DNA from: Tetrastigma voinierianum
Taxonomy: Eukaryota; Streptophyta; Magnoliopsida; Vitales; Vitaceae
Direction: 5' to 3'
Assembly (NCBI GenBank): GCA_016808115.1
Contig: JAEQBH010001846.1
Span: 248,001-312,000 of the forward strand
Length of the DNA stretch: 64,000 bases
Shown piece by piece: positions 45,931 to 58,658 of this stretch (its first letter is position 1; the number at the start of each line of letters is the position of its first letter). Under the pieces are notes generated by a model that saw only the letters and a list, made by a program, of their open reading frames with translations, ran no database searches and was not told where the DNA came from. The position numbers and the translations under genes were made by a program.

Positions 45931-46700
45931 TACTATGGATATTGACACTCCATGTAACTGGACAATCTCCCCGATATGTACAACTTGCAAAATTCCTCCA
46001 AAGTGAAGGTCATTTGCATAGCTAAAAAGTGTGCTGACTTAGTAAGTCGGTCCACTATCAACCACACCGCATAATGTCCTCGCGATGTCTGTGGTAAGTG
46101 GGTCATAAAGTTCATCGTGACATGTTCTGCACCAGGTGAAAACCTACCTCAATGTTTGAAGTAATCTGTGAATATACGGTGCTCCAACATTTACACGATG
46201 ACATGAGACATCACGGCAGACATAATTTCCAAAGTGTTTCTTCATCCGCTCACAGTATCTGCGGCGGCGAAGATCATGGTATCTTAGTGCCCTCCTAGAT
46301 GTAGTAAAGCGAGCAATGGAACTCCACAGGGATCTCTCTCTGGATCTTCTGCGGCGGGAACCATAACTTTCCACACAGAAGACTACATCCGTGTGAATGG
46401 CACTAGCCTTCGTCACACAATGTGCAGAAATTTGTACCAGGTCCCTAAATGGACCCGATATCTCCGTGTCTATGTAGGTTTCTATCGCTCTGCTCCAATA
46501 GGAAGGCGCAACCACAAAACTTCCCAAGTATACCTGAGGCACAGCCAGCATGCGTAGTCAGGAGTCCTGATCTTAAGCATTTGCCACTCCTCGCGAAGTC
46601 ACCTTTAGCCAACACTCCTCGTGTGTCGAGTGGTGCATTAGCCACCCAATTTTTCCCTTATCGGGGTGGTAATGCAAAGTGAATATAATCCTCGGATAAT
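45931..46700 (-). pseudogene. Gypsy B integrase and H2C2 zinc finger
   Basis: At 45933-46115 the minus strand reads MNFMTHLPQTSRGHYAVWLI and VDRLTKSAHFLAMQ, the first catalytic-Asp block (DFI..LP.t..g.d.iWVIVDRLTKSAHF; the first Asp is replaced by Asn as read). To the right, 46144-46300 includes LRRRRYCERMKKHFGNYVCR and CHRVN, the zinc finger (C-x-x-C) end. Near 46.6 kb a YHPDKGKIGWL-like piece corresponds to the YHPGKANVVADALSR junction with RNase H. Several frames. Confidence 0.75.
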
Positions 46701-47970
46701 CCATCCACTTGTGTTGCCTCATGTTAGGTCAGTAGTGAAAATATACTTCGGACTGTGATCAAACACATAAAGCACTCCTTTGTATAAATAGTGGTAGCCC
46801 AATCTAAAGCTTAGACAATGACCGTCAACTCCATATCATGCGTGGGATAACAACTCGCTCATGGTTCTTCAGTGTGAACCATAATTTAACCTTCAGTTGC
46901 ATTAAAACCATCATCTCAGTGTAGAACATAACAATACACTGTGTACCTCTATCCCCTTTTTGGGACTATTAAAATAAGAGCTGAAGTAAGCCTCCTCTTC
47001 AATTCCTGGAATGCCCTCTCACACAAGTCATTCCACTCAAACTTGACCTCCTTCCGGGTCAATCTCGTCATAGGTGTAGCTAATCGGGAGAAGTCCTCAA
47101 TGCAGAACCTGTTGCACTACTACGCCAATCCCGAAATTACGTATCACGAAGGGCGCTTGGTCTCCTAACTCCTGGCCCACTTTTGACCTTCTCTGGGTCC
47201 ACGGATACACAGCAGACACACAGCGCAAGAATCTCTGGGTAGCCAAAATTCACACTTGGTTGGCATACAGTGATAAGTTCTCTCAGGCAGATAGCGCAAT
47301 CCTCAAGTGACCCTCATTGTTTCGCCTACGACAGGAGTGGGTAGAGATGTATTGATAATACATCGACAAACTGATCTAAAGTAGGGGTTGGAACACCCCT
47401 ATGGAGATCCATGAATGTCGTTGGAAGCATTCGATCAAATTCGAGATAAGCATCGCCTTGAACTCGAGGAAATGCTCCATCTTTAGATCCACCAGGCATG
47501 ATGTGGGGATATCTTGCCTCCTTAACCCTCATTTGTGGTAGCAGGTGAGATCTATCTTAGGGTAATAGCCCCTCTGGTTGATCAAAATAAAGTATCATCA
47601 ATCCTGCGCAAGGGTACCTATTGTGATAGTAACCTATTCAATTGTCGATAGTGATGCAAAGCCGGAAGGGTTTCCTTCCTTCTTGGCAAACAACCTTTGG
47701 GTGCCCAATTTGATGCTCAGCATAGGGCCTGACCGACAATTCACAATAATTGGACCTGGTTCTGTAACTTTCGGCGGTGCCATTCTATGCGGAGTCATTG
47801 AAATAGGCAATGTACTAGGATGCAACTCAATAGTAAAGTCTATATCTCTATGCGGAGGTAATCTCGGTAGTTCATTCGGAAAAACGTCCTCATACTCCTG
47901 ACCACAGAGGGTAGACTCAAGCTCTGTCTCGTCTAGTTCTCGGGAGCAATAGGCCCCTTTGTGACCCATC
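46701..47970 (-). pseudogene. Gypsy B reverse transcriptase and RNase H remnants
   Basis: The RT front is at 47634-47969: EYEDVFPNELPRLPPHRDID, FTIELHPSTLPISMTPHRMA, PPKVTEPG. The next part (47326-47532) has FMDLHRGVPTPTLDQFVDV, equal to the FMDLM.rvf...LDqFV.VFIDDIL box with the YIDD/FIDD motif destroyed. RNase H (46.75-47.1 kb) is too damaged to read safely. Confidence 0.75.
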
Positions 47971-49550
47971 AGCTGCTCGTGCCATCACAGAATGCGTGCG
48001 ACTTGGGGCATAAGCAGCCCGTGCTTATTCCTTGAAACATAACCTGAGCATCATCAGGTGTGTGAAGCTGATAACCTCACACACGATCTGTCGATGGCGG
48101 CTACGATGTCTAGTCAACTAATCCATCCCAAGGATTATATCAAACTCCCACATGTCTATGACCCGAGGTTCCGCGGTGGCCGGGGATCTCACGGGGATCT
48201 CTAACTCATAATCCTACATATCGATCGACACTCGCACAGTTCTTTGAGGGAGATTCACATGCAGTGACTCTTCCGAGGTTTAGACCTCACAAGCCCCGAA
48301 TCTTTCACACATGATGTAGCAATGAATGAGATAGGATGCACGAGGAATCAAATAGTACTCTGCCCACCAAAGCGAAATAACGAGAGAAATGTACCTGCTA
48401 TAACGTTGATCTTCAAGCTCGGTTTAAGGTGTGATGGCGATGAACACGCTCTGGAGTTCTGAGTCTCGGCTTGTGAGCCACGGTCTCGACAGGCCATGCT
48501 GGTATCGGCTTTGGTGTGAAGTGGTAGGGGCCTATGCAACACATTGGGACTAATACTGGTTCCCTTGGCCCATGGTGGGGTAAGGAGGAACATACCGATT
48601 CTATGAACGTCTCACTGATGATTAGGGACTAGGGTGTCCCATAACTCTGGGATCACTGCCTTTGAGGGCAATCTCGTCTCATTTGTCTAGATTGGTGGCA
48701 ATGGAAACATATCCCTTGCACTGGTTGGCTAGGAGCCACAGTATCCCGCATAGGATGATCGACCTTGGCGCAGCACGATAGCGACCCATCCACAGAGCCT
48801 TGAGTAGGGCTCCTTTGTTTTTTTCCTGAGCTTGAAGAAGAAGGTTGACTCTCCCTCCTCTTATCTTTAACACCCGCATCCTGGATGTTTCGTACGTCAT
48901 CCACCTCCCTCTCAATGGCCATAGCTATCTTGACGACCGAGTCCAAATCTTGTAGGAGAAATCCCACAATTTTACCCTAGATGGACAATTTCAGACCATC
49001 CACACTCGAACTTTCGCTTTGGCCATTATCACATTGGCCACATGGTCATAAACGAAGCGGGCTAATTAGTGACAGCCAAGTGTTTAGTAACTATCATGAT
49101 CATGAACAAGTTGACTCTAGAAACTTTATCTTCAGGCGGATATTGGGAACTTCTCGTGGAAGAACGATGAAATCTTTCCGTGGCGTCATTTGCCTCAGTT
49201 CCTTGGGGGCGATGTTCCCTGCATGGACCCAGCCTTGCATAGCTGAATGTCAAGGCCTGGCTTTATCTTGGGTGAAGTGGAGGTGGATCTCATAAGCTTC
49301 CGTAGACCCTGACAGAACTGCGATGAGTCCCTTTCATGTCCCATACCTGGAAAGTTGGGAGGATGTTGTGCGCTGACCTTTTTGATTTGCCGGGCCTTCA
49401 CTGGCTCCTGATTGCCTTGCTGACACAATAGTGGTGACATGGCTTACACAGCCTGTGTGCCCGATGCGACACCACCTTCTGAGGCTTGTTGATCAAAGGC
49501 CGATGGTCATAGGTTGTTGCTCCGCCCACCGCCTCGATCGATTAGCCATC
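47971..49550 (-). pseudogene. Gypsy B gag and protease
   Basis: The gag zinc knuckle lies near 48.66-48.72 kb (CFHCHQSRQMRRDCPQRQ, CX2CX4H-like with a lost Gly-His). Upstream (49.2-49.5 kb) gag-like fragments without a family signature are seen. The protease side at about 48.10-48.20 kb reads EFDIILGMD followed by LVDIVAAIDR, the common D-VILGMDWL...A-IDC block after the aspartic protease. Open pieces are short. Confidence 0.65.
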
Positions 49551-49889
49551 TACATATGTCAAATAGCTATAGAGTATTATATGGTATCAAGAATAAGTAA
49601 TTTAAACTGAGATTTCTCCTCAATCCCCATCGATGTCTTTAGTACTGACCACTAATAGACCCCTATAAATATCATCTTGAACTATCACGTTCGTTCTTTT
49701 TCCAAACCCCTAAGGTTATGTTTTTTAACCCTAGTGTTCCTTTTTTTTGTCCATATACTTCTTACCATGTATATAATTCACACAATTAGTAGCATATTAG
49801 ATCAGAAAACATGAAATGCACAATGAATGCAATGGTCTAAGCCCATGCCCATCACGCTCTAGGTAATGTGTACCTAGCTGTCTGGATTA
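49551..49889 (-). other. Gypsy B leader between right LTR and gag
   Basis: Shares AAACCCCTAAGGTTATG with the internal part of element E (31.42 kb). A primer-binding site could not be confirmed next to the LTR; GGTATCA occurs 300 bp away at 49.58 kb. Confidence 0.4.
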
Positions 49890-51128
49890 TGACACCCCAA
49901 AACTAGGGGATTCGATTTGATTTTATCAACAGTGGATCCCATTTACGGGATCAATCCTGAGTAAAAAAGTGACTACACCGGGTCCACTTCTCACATTTAT
50001 ATAAAAACATACGCAACTATATCATCAATATTCTAATAAGAATTTAATTACAATTCTTTTATACAAAAACACTAGTTCTCATCTTTACAAAAATGGTTCC
50101 AAAGCCACAAACCGGCTTTCTTCAACCTTGCGGCCCCGGATGCAAGCCGCCCATCGACGTATATCCAATGCCTGAAATGTTTTTCCCATATAGGGTGAGC
50201 CACGCTCAATAGAGAAAATTCTTACAGAAGCTGCTCCCCACCTAAGTGCACATGCAATGTTCACACAACATTTCACATCAACGTTCCAATGAAGAATATG
50301 CTAATTCTAAATGGAATTCTACATGCCATGCTATGAAATAAGATAACACTCACCCATGCATCATGTACCAAGTCTTTACAGACTCCTACCACACATTGCG
50401 ATGCCAATGTGTGATAACATCCATCATTTGTGGATTACATCCAATGATCATTGTACAAGACAAATTCATTTGTTTTCAAACCAAAAGCTTTTTGGATGGT
50501 GCACCCCAATAATCATTTATATATTCAAAACCATGTGTCTTTTTGTGGGCAGTGAATTTTCGGGGTCCCACCTCAGGCTTTGCATGCCTTCCTACACTTC
50601 CGGGGGCTGCAAATTTGTAAATATGTATAACCACATGTACAGTCTTTCCTGGGGGTGGTGTCTATCCACGCTAGCGTGCAGACACATATTTTCTGTTTCC
50701 ATGTAAGCAAGCGATGCGACTTTGTTGGACTTGACTTGGCGGTGTAAAGTCCGCGATCAATCCGCGACACGGTGTTGATTCATATCATTGCACTCACACT
50801 CATGTCATACGTGTCCCAGTGCATAATGCAATCGTCGCCATTGCATCATATACGATCATTGCATACCATGATTGTGTTAAATGGACAATTTAATTCATGC
50901 ATACACCATGCATCTTGGACAATTATAACACATGCTTATAATTTCCAAACATCATTCATTCAATGTCAAGTTAATAGCACACAAATATTAACATTTATAC
51001 GACCTCTTGGCTGATCCGCCCCGAGCCAGTGCCTGAGCGATCACAAGTGACCACAAACAGGTCATACACTCGGCCACAAACCTGGCCATAACCCGGCCTC
51101 AAACATGACTCTAAAAGGCCATAGAATC
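49890..51128 (-). repeat. Right (5') LTR of gypsy B, first part
   Basis: Collinear with 42652-43990. It ends at the GAATC target site of copia C (51124-51128). Confidence 0.85.
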
Positions 51129-52110
51129 TGTTAAATAAATATCAATCCAACAACCTTGAATGAAGTGATGTAGATGGCGGCTACTGCGGCGGCGGGATGA
51201 AGTGGGCGTGACAACGAAGATGATCGATAGAGAAGAGAAGGCTGTATCGTGTGGAGCAATGGCCGCCGTGTGGGCGGCGGCGGCTGATGGGAGGTTGTGG
51301 TATGGAGCGGCAATGTGGCCAGAGTGTGGTGTGGAGCAGCAACCGGTGTAAATGGCGTACTGTAAACAATAGCCCGGAATGCGGTGATCTAATAATGTCG
51401 GGGCAGAGGTGTGTATAACAACGTCCTTAGGAATTTATTTTCTAGGGATCAACTGAGTCCTTCCAGGCTGAGGAAGTGCGGATCGAGAGGAACGACAGGG
51501 AGGAGAACTGGTATTAGTGAGAGAGGAGCATTGGATGAGAGAATGCTTTTCAAAGCTAGTCTCCATTTGATTTTATAGAGCTGACGATGGTTAGCGTAGC
51601 ATTTAATAAAATTAAATGGCATTAATAGTTTGATTGAGCAAAAATTGTTTTAATTGAGCCATATGGATTCATAGTTCAATAAAATAATTTTCTATTATAA
51701 CATACACAAACTGATTCTGACTTTGAATTCAAAATACAAAACGGTTGTTTTATATTTAAGCATTATTACTTTGATTCAAAGAAAACCTTTTGGTATTTAT
51801 TGCCATTTTATGACTTCAAAACCGTTTTGATTTTAAAGGCTCAAAACTTCGAGGTTTTTATTCGAGGCTTTACAAATTAAATTAATTTCGAACAAAAGCG
51901 AATGTATCTGACGCCTGCAGCCTTGCAGTCTGCAAATTTTGGACTGGGCTTCGGCCCCATTCCTTGCATGCGCATGAGGCCTCCACTGCTCAATCCATGT
52001 ATAAGCCCTTAAATGGGTTTAATATAAGAAACTAAAAACCTTGTCTTTGTTCCATGTGGGACACAACTTTTTGTTTTTGTTTTTATTAGAAAAACCCATT
52101 GTTTACAACA
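51129..52110 (-). repeat. Left LTR of copia C
   Basis: 982 bp, TG...CA. It pairs with 56647-57619; shared phrases include TTTCAAAGCTAGTCTCCATT and TTATATTTAAGCATTATTAC. The pair differs by many indels, more in the first third (GC-rich) than later. Confidence 0.9.
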
Positions 52111-52649
52111 ATCCCTACATTTTTTCAAAAGAAAGAGAGAAAACTTTTTGTATTTAAAACATATTGTTTTGGAATATATGGAAGAAGGTGTTAATGCCTT
52201 AATTTTGGTGTTCAATGAACTATGAACCAAACATGAATGAATAAGGTTTAACTAAAGCTTGGTGAAGCTTGCAAGCTTCTATGAACGATACTCTTAATCG
52301 TAAATTAAGAGACCTTATCATCAGCACCACACATCACGATTCTTGCTGTTCAACGCCGTTGGCGCGATTGGAGGCGCCACATCTTGGCGTGCTGATTAAT
52401 TCATAGTGCTCTAGAAATCTTGCCTGTACCACTTCATGGAGCGGCCCCCTCCACACTTATATAGGTGATTTCATCAAATAAATCTTTTGTATTTATATGT
52501 ACCACTCATAAGGGATATGAAATCATTAAGAATATTATTCAACCTCTCAATTATGCATTGCGCCATAATCACACACACCATAGGAAGGACCATCTTGCTA
52601 GTGCTAGCGAGGATTAACAAGTGACTTGTTATTACCCATATGAACCTTC

Positions 52650-53990
52650 TTCATGGGATCTCACAATCAAAGGTTGGGTTTCCATCAGCATTAATCTCAT
52701 ATGCTTAAGTCCCATTCCGGCTCGATGTTTCCAAAATTAATTTTCTTCTTCCCAGGCTTAGTCGGAGGATCGGCGAGGAATTCACTTCGACTTTACATAA
52801 TCAATGGAAATGATTCCCGCCTTTCAACGAGATTTGTTTCACTACATCATGTCTTAGATGAATATGTATGTTTTCCATTCGCGCTTTATTCTTTGCGATC
52901 AAATATTCTTGCTTGGCAATCCTGATACATAGACACCAAAGGTGTTGGTGCATTCGAAGGAATTCTGATAGGAAGTTCTTTAACCACTCGACTTCTTTGC
53001 AGAAGTAGATTCAATAGCTATAAACTCGATTCCATAGTGAAGAAGCAATGGGGATTGTTTAAGATGATTTCAAGCTCTGACACCACCTCCCAAGTAAAGA
53101 CATAACCGCTCGTGGATTTTCTCTGCATCCCGAATCGGAGATCAGGTTAAGCGTGTTGTATCCTTCATGCGATCCCTTCCATATAGGATCTGTAGTTCAT
53201 GAGTGCCGCCCAAGTATTTCATTAGTCTAGGTAATGCACTCCGATGATCATTATTGGGATTAATATTGTATATCTTACTTAATCTACCGCCTTTGCATAT
53301 GCTATGTCAGTGCAGAAAAGTTCATTAAATGCATTAGACTCTGATAATGCAATGCATACCCGGCTTGACCCACGGGATCACCTCTATTTTCATTAAATGA
53401 GTGTTTGCATCGCCGGGGCACTCATAGGTTTGACATCAAATGTCCAAACCTCTTGAGTATTTCTCAACATAATGTTCTTGTGATAGCATTTATACTATCG
53501 CCCGTCCTTCTATGATTTCACACCCAAGCGACATAGCTTCACCCATATATCTTTCATGTCAAATTGTGAAGCTAGAAATCTCTTGGTACTATGTACTATA
53601 CTCAGGCTAGTGCCAAAGATCAACATATCATCTACATACAATGCAATGATTACACATTCTTTTCCTGTACACTTTGTATATACACATTTATCCACTTCAA
53701 CAGATAAAAACCTGTTTTTCAACAAAGCATTATCAAATTTCTCATTCCACTGTTTAGGTGCTTGTTTTAAACCATATAGAGACTTGTTTAATTTGCAAAC
53801 TTTATGTTCTTTTCAGTGTATCTGACCTTCGAGGTTGCTGTATATAAATTTCTTCATCAGTCCCATTTAAAAGGCCGTTTTAACATCCATTTGATGGATA
53901 AAAAGTTTATGAATTGAAGCCAAAGCAATTAAAATACGAATGAAAGAGATCCTAGTAACAGGAGCAAATGTATCAAAATAGTCAATATTT
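52650..53990 (-). pseudogene. Copia C reverse transcriptase and RNase H remnants
   Basis: The open part at 53510-53725 has VDKCVYTKCTGKECVIIALY and VDDMLIFGTSLSIVHSTKRF, carrying the catalytic YVDDM box, then LASQFDMKD. To the right KPYGL/LKQAP-like pieces lie near 53.75-53.8 kb. To the left an LRHDVVKQ and an NADGNPTFDCEIP-like piece mark the RNase H end. Confidence 0.8.
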
Positions 53991-56187
53991 TGTTTTTGTG
54001 AAAAACCCTTGGCTACTAACTGGGTTGTATTTTTCAATGGAACCATGGAAATATTTTCTTTTAAAATCCACTTGTAACTAATGAGTTTTACTCACGAGAG
54101 TAAATCAACTAACTCCCGTGTTTGATTCTTTAAAATAGAGTCAAGCTCGAATTTTAATGGCTTCTTCCAAGTAATGCGTCGAGGGAAGAATCGCTTCAAA
54201 ATAAGATGACCGGTTCATTTTCAATTAAGTAAGTATAAAAATCATCTCCCAAAGGAAACCTCTTTTCTTGATCTCTTACTCCTTCTCAACTCATGTGAGG
54301 CTTTCCATATCATCCACACTAGTGGGCACGCTGCTCATCATATGATTTTCAACATCCACAATTGTGGGTGTATGAAATTTGTTCGAAAAAGTGGGAAAAT
54401 GTGTTCGAAAAAATTCGGCATTTTTGTCTCAATAGTGTTGCTTTCTAGAACATCAATTTTCAAAACTAGAAATCTATAAAATTTGCTATTACTAGCAAAC
54501 CCAATAAACATGCAATCGAAGTCTTTGACCCTATTTTCCTCTTTTTAGGATCGGAGTAACATAACCTTGGCGGAATACACACTCTCAAATATTTAAGGTT
54601 AGGTTCTGACCTTTCCATAACTCATAGGGTGTTTCTGGGTTTTCTTTGTATGAAATTCTATTTTGTAGATGACATGCGAGTATGACTCACCCGCAGTTGT
54701 TAGGTCTTGAAGCACTAATAGAAGTAGAGAATTCATCATCTCTTTTAAAAGATCCCCATTTTCTTTGGCAACTCCATTTGACTCGGGTGGGCATGGAGGG
54801 ACTCGCTGTGAATTATTCCTTCCTTTTCCACGATAATCATTAAAGGGATGTATTCGCCCCTCGCTCAGTCCCCAATCCTTTTGATTTTTCTATCAAGTTG
54901 ATTTTTCTACTTGACACATAGCTTAAGAACATGTCGGCAGCTTACAATCACGCACTTCCCCAAGTAAGTAAATTCTAGCAAACCTAGAATAATCATCAAT
55001 AAGGTTACATAGAATTTCTTACCTCCTAGTCATGGTTTGTTTTAAATCTCGTAGATCGGGAATGAATAAGTTCTAATAACTGTTTCTCTAGTCAGGTTAC
55101 ATGTCTTTTTAGTTAGCTTAGAAGTGGCACATATTTGGCTTACTTAAGCTGGATAATCAATATTGATTAGGCCTAGGATTTGCATTTTCTTAATATATCG
55201 CTGCTCACATGTCTAATCTAGCATGCCGTATAATAAATACGAATCAGCGAGTAGGCGGAAGGAGAAGCATTCTCATTCATAACCCGAGGAGATACTAAGC
55301 GCAAGAGGCCCCGATTCGCAGAGCCACTTTTTCTGCAAAGATATTATCTTTTGTCATTATAATCTTGTGATTCAAATGACGCCCCAACCCCACCTTTCCC
55401 AGTAGAGCCCTTTGAAGCTGAATTTGCTCCTTATATTGGGAACATGCGGCTTACATTATTTAAGGCGAGTCTTTCGAGTGAGCTTGACATGCCTTTGCCT
55501 TTTCTAGGACTTGGCGGTGTGAGAGTCACGAGGTAGACAACCTTTTGTCATCCCCTCTGGGAGTGTAGGAGGGTAAAAGCAGCCTTTTGTTTGCAAATAT
55601 TCCTTGTTGCACGAGTCTGCCACTCAATTCTTGGGAATTGGTCACCATATTAGCTTGTGAGATAATAAGCGGCTATTATGTCATCTCCTTGACGAGTTGG
55701 CTTTAGGAGGATTTCGGTGTTCTAGATTTACTCTCTTTCCTGCAGCGTGGTGCATGATGGCCTCAGTTTTTCCTGAACAAGCAGGTCTCCTCTCTTTTAA
55801 AGCATGAGGTTAGAAATTTTGGGTTTGTTACGAGTTTTGAGATTTATTTTGTACCTTTTTGTGTCGGTTTGGACCAGATTTGCCTTGGTGACATTTGCCC
55901 GCTTTGGCTACCTTTTTAGTTCTTCTTGGTTTACATCTTCTATAATGATGTGAGTGATTAGATCACCAGGGGATAATTGCTTTTGTTTGTGCTTCAAGCG
56001 ATTGTTTTGTACTCCTCCGTAAGTCAATTAGTTTTCTCTACTCCAAGCAATCCTACTAAAAGCTGATACGGTAGTTATTTTTCAGCTTTTAGTTCCTCTA
56101 GCAATTTATGGTACTCATTGAATTTATTTATTGTTTATGTCTTTGTTGTCGGCCAATCTCCCGTTTTGTATTAGTTTCCTCAGAATT
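53991..56187 (-). pseudogene. Copia C integrase/protease region, badly broken
   Basis: By position this must hold integrase and protease. Only short, unconnected minus-strand phrases can be seen; I could not recognise the catalytic motifs with confidence. Indel density is high. Confidence 0.45.
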
Positions 56188-56646
56188 TCACCTTGCCACA
56201 TCCTCGTAGTATTTTTTCAGCATTGAACCCCATATAACCTTTGCTTCCTTATAGGCACAGTGAGCGTTAAATAATTCATTGAATCGCGTGATTAGGATGG
56301 TATGTCGACAAACCTTGTTCGCATATGTCCACGACTCGGAGTTGGGAAGGGCGTTTTCAGTTGTCAATAACCACGCCACTCCATGCATATCAAGAGTGGA
56401 GTAAATCCGTTCCTGCCAGTGTTTATAATTTTGGCCAGAAAAGACCTCAATTCTGGAGATGTCCGGAAATGGCTTAGCATAGCGGGGAGGAAGCGAGGCG
56501 TTGGTATAGTAGTGATTGGTGGAGTTGTGACGATCTTGGGGTGATCTTGATCAGAGGCGAGCTATGGTTGTATCGGTAGAAGCGACGAAGAAGGCTGTTA
56601 GACATTTGTTTCCATGATCAAAGTGGAGCAAGTAAATTCCTAAGAT
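56188..56646 (-). pseudogene. Copia C gag remnant
   Basis: The open stretch 56188-56388 reads WLLTTENALPNSESWTYANK, VCRHTILITRFNELFNAHCA and YKEAKVIWGSMLKKYYEDVA. The pattern A...W..l...Y..eD..v fits copia gag (UBN2-like). The region next to the right LTR reads as leader. Confidence 0.7.
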
Positions 56647-57619
56647 TGTTAAATAATATCAATCAATGATGACAGATAAAATGAGTGGGCAGGCTGCGCG
56701 AGGATGATGGGTAGCGTAACGAAGATTATCGATGAAGAGAAGGCTGTATGCGTGTGGAACAACGGCGCCGTGTGTGGAAGCGGCGGCGATAGGAGGAGTT
56801 GTGGTGGCTGGGCGACGGCGGCGGCCGTGTTGTGTGGAACAGCAACGTTGTAACAAGTAACTATATACGTAAACAATAGCGGAGATGCGGTGTCCCAGAA
56901 GCAGTGTCGAGGGCGAGGTGTTATAACAATGTCAGCCAAGATTATTTCCCCGGGATCTAGCAGGTCATTGAGCGAGAAGTGCAGGATTAAAGGAACAACA
57001 AGGCGGTATTAGTAGAGATGAAAATAGGATGAAGAAGATGCCTTTTCAAAGCTAGTCTCCATTTGATTTTATAGGCAACAGTAGTTGACCATAGCATTTA
57101 ATAAAATTAAATGGTATTATAAGCGAGTTGCAATTCAAACGGCTAATTTTGAATTCAAACCTGAAATCAGATTCTATAGGAGTTAATAAATCAGTGATTC
57201 TATTATAACATGCACAAAAGCGAATTCGACTTTGAATTCAAATACAAAAACGGTTGTTTTATATTTAAGCATTATTACTTTGATTAAGAAAACCTTTTAG
57301 TATTTATTGCCATTTATGACTTCAAAAGCAGATTTATTTTAAAGGCTCAAAACTTAGGTTTTTATTCGAGGGCTTTACAAATTAAATTGGTCGAGCAAAA
57401 CCGAATGTGTCCCAGTTTATACACGGGGGTGGGGGAGGGAAATCCAATTTGCTTAGACTCGAGCTTTCGGCCCGTTCCTTGTCTTGAACACTTTTCTCAA
57501 TCCATGTATAAGCCCATAAATGGGTTTTAATATATAAACTAAAAAAAAAACCTTGTGCTGTTCCATGTGGGAGACAACTTTTTTTGTTTATTTTATTGAA
57601 AAACCAATTGTTTACAGCA
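56647..57619 (-). repeat. Right LTR of copia C
   Basis: 973 bp. Counterpart of 51129-52110, followed by the GAATC duplication. Confidence 0.9.
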
Positions 57620-58658
57620 GAATCAATCGAATCCTGATTCACACCTGAGGCGAAAGCGTCGGCCTTAAACGGGGCTATAGTTAGGCCATAAGGCATCCAG
57701 CCATGGTGATTGATTCTCAGAGTAAGTCCCGAAATCGTACGAGCACATCCCCCAAATACGGACTGAAACTAATAAATGACCTAGGCTGCGTGATCGAGAA
57801 TGAACCATAACTTGGTACATGGGAGTCGATTCGGGTGATTCAAAGCTTTAACATCAAGTTCACAGATGTAGCTACAATTTTTATGAAAGACATGAGTCCA
57901 AAGTCCCTCTATTTCCCAATTGAAAACCTGTCCCAAAATTCGGCCAGTTTGTAGGATCAAAACCAGGCAGCATTCCCTCATTCCAAAATTTGGCCAAACG
58001 GCCCCTTAGGGAAAAAAAACACAACGACACAGCCCTTAGGGTGGAAAATAAACCAAAGTAGGAATAATTTATACCTCTTGGAGTGTAATTGTCGTATAGA
58101 CGGACTTTACTCCTTGGTCCGACGACTTTTGATTGTCGGAATGGCCGTAGATAAGGAAGAAACCGTCGGTCTCCTTTCTCTCCTTCCTTTCCTCCTTTCT
58201 CCTTCTTTCTCTCCTTTCTCCCTTTCTTTTCTCTCTTTCTTTTTTCTCCACTTGAACTGATTTCCTCCCCCCACCCACACTTATCTCTCACTTTGCATAA
58301 ACTTGACACATGGCTATTCTCAAGCCATGTGTCACTCACATGGCATGTGTCACATGCCATGTGTTCTGCCATATGTCACTTTGACACCACTTAATCAAGC
58401 CAAGTGTCACTTATGCCCCATGCACCATGCCATGTGTGTCACCTAACACCCGTTGCCTCGAAAAACGTGAAATTCCGGCTATCTCAAAATTCAACGAAAT
58501 TCACCTAGGTTACTAGATTTTGCGAGACGAATGTAGCGGTGTTGTCAATTTTGTCATTTGAGATCTAGAAAATTTTTAGGGTTTCAACCTGTACTATAGT
58601 GATAAATTTAGGTTTTTCCCTTTTTTTAGAAAAAAATTGATTTTTCCTGGGTTTTACA
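57620..58658 (-). repeat. Right LTR of gypsy B, second part
   Basis: Resumes the LTR after copia C. Phrases AACCATAACTTG and GGATCAAAACCA.GCAGCATTC match 44.17 and 44.32 kb. A pyrimidine-rich run (58.17-58.27 kb) and the CATGTG cluster (58.30-58.44 kb) are as in the left LTR. Ends GGGTTTTACA at 58658. Confidence 0.85.

Larger units (their letters stand above)
51129..57619 (-). mobile_element. Copia element C, complete ends, nested in LTR of B
   Basis: Left LTR 51129-52110 and right LTR 56647-57619 both start TGTTAAATAA and end TTTACA(A/G)CA. The flanking 5-bp target duplication is perfect: GAATC at 51124-51128 and again at 57620-57624. Before and after it the LTR of B is interrupted exactly at CCATAGAATC. 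Internal pieces on minus: gag-like (56.19-56.39 kb), RT with YVDDM (53.5-53.75 kb), and RNase H end (52.7-52.9 kb). All are frame-broken. Confidence 0.9.
42652..58658 (-). mobile_element. Gypsy element B (chromovirus-like), host of copia C
   Basis: Left LTR 42652-45047, internal part 45048-49889, right LTR 49890-58658 with an insertion at 51129-57624. LTR starts TGACACCC, ends GGGTTTTACA. Next to the left LTR is TTCTTCCCCCCTT (minus AAGGGGGGAAGAA, polypurine tract). Internal domains on minus from right to left: gag with zinc knuckle, protease, RT, RNase H, H2C2 zinc finger, integrase, C-terminal chromodomain-type region. RT-before-integrase order defines gypsy. A target duplication was not recognisable at the ends. 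All domains are broken. Confidence 0.85.

Noticed and set aside
58069..58372. Lys/Glu/Arg-rich protein on minus
   Set aside because: It is the complement of the C/T-rich run in the right LTR of gypsy B; the same run in the left LTR is not open.
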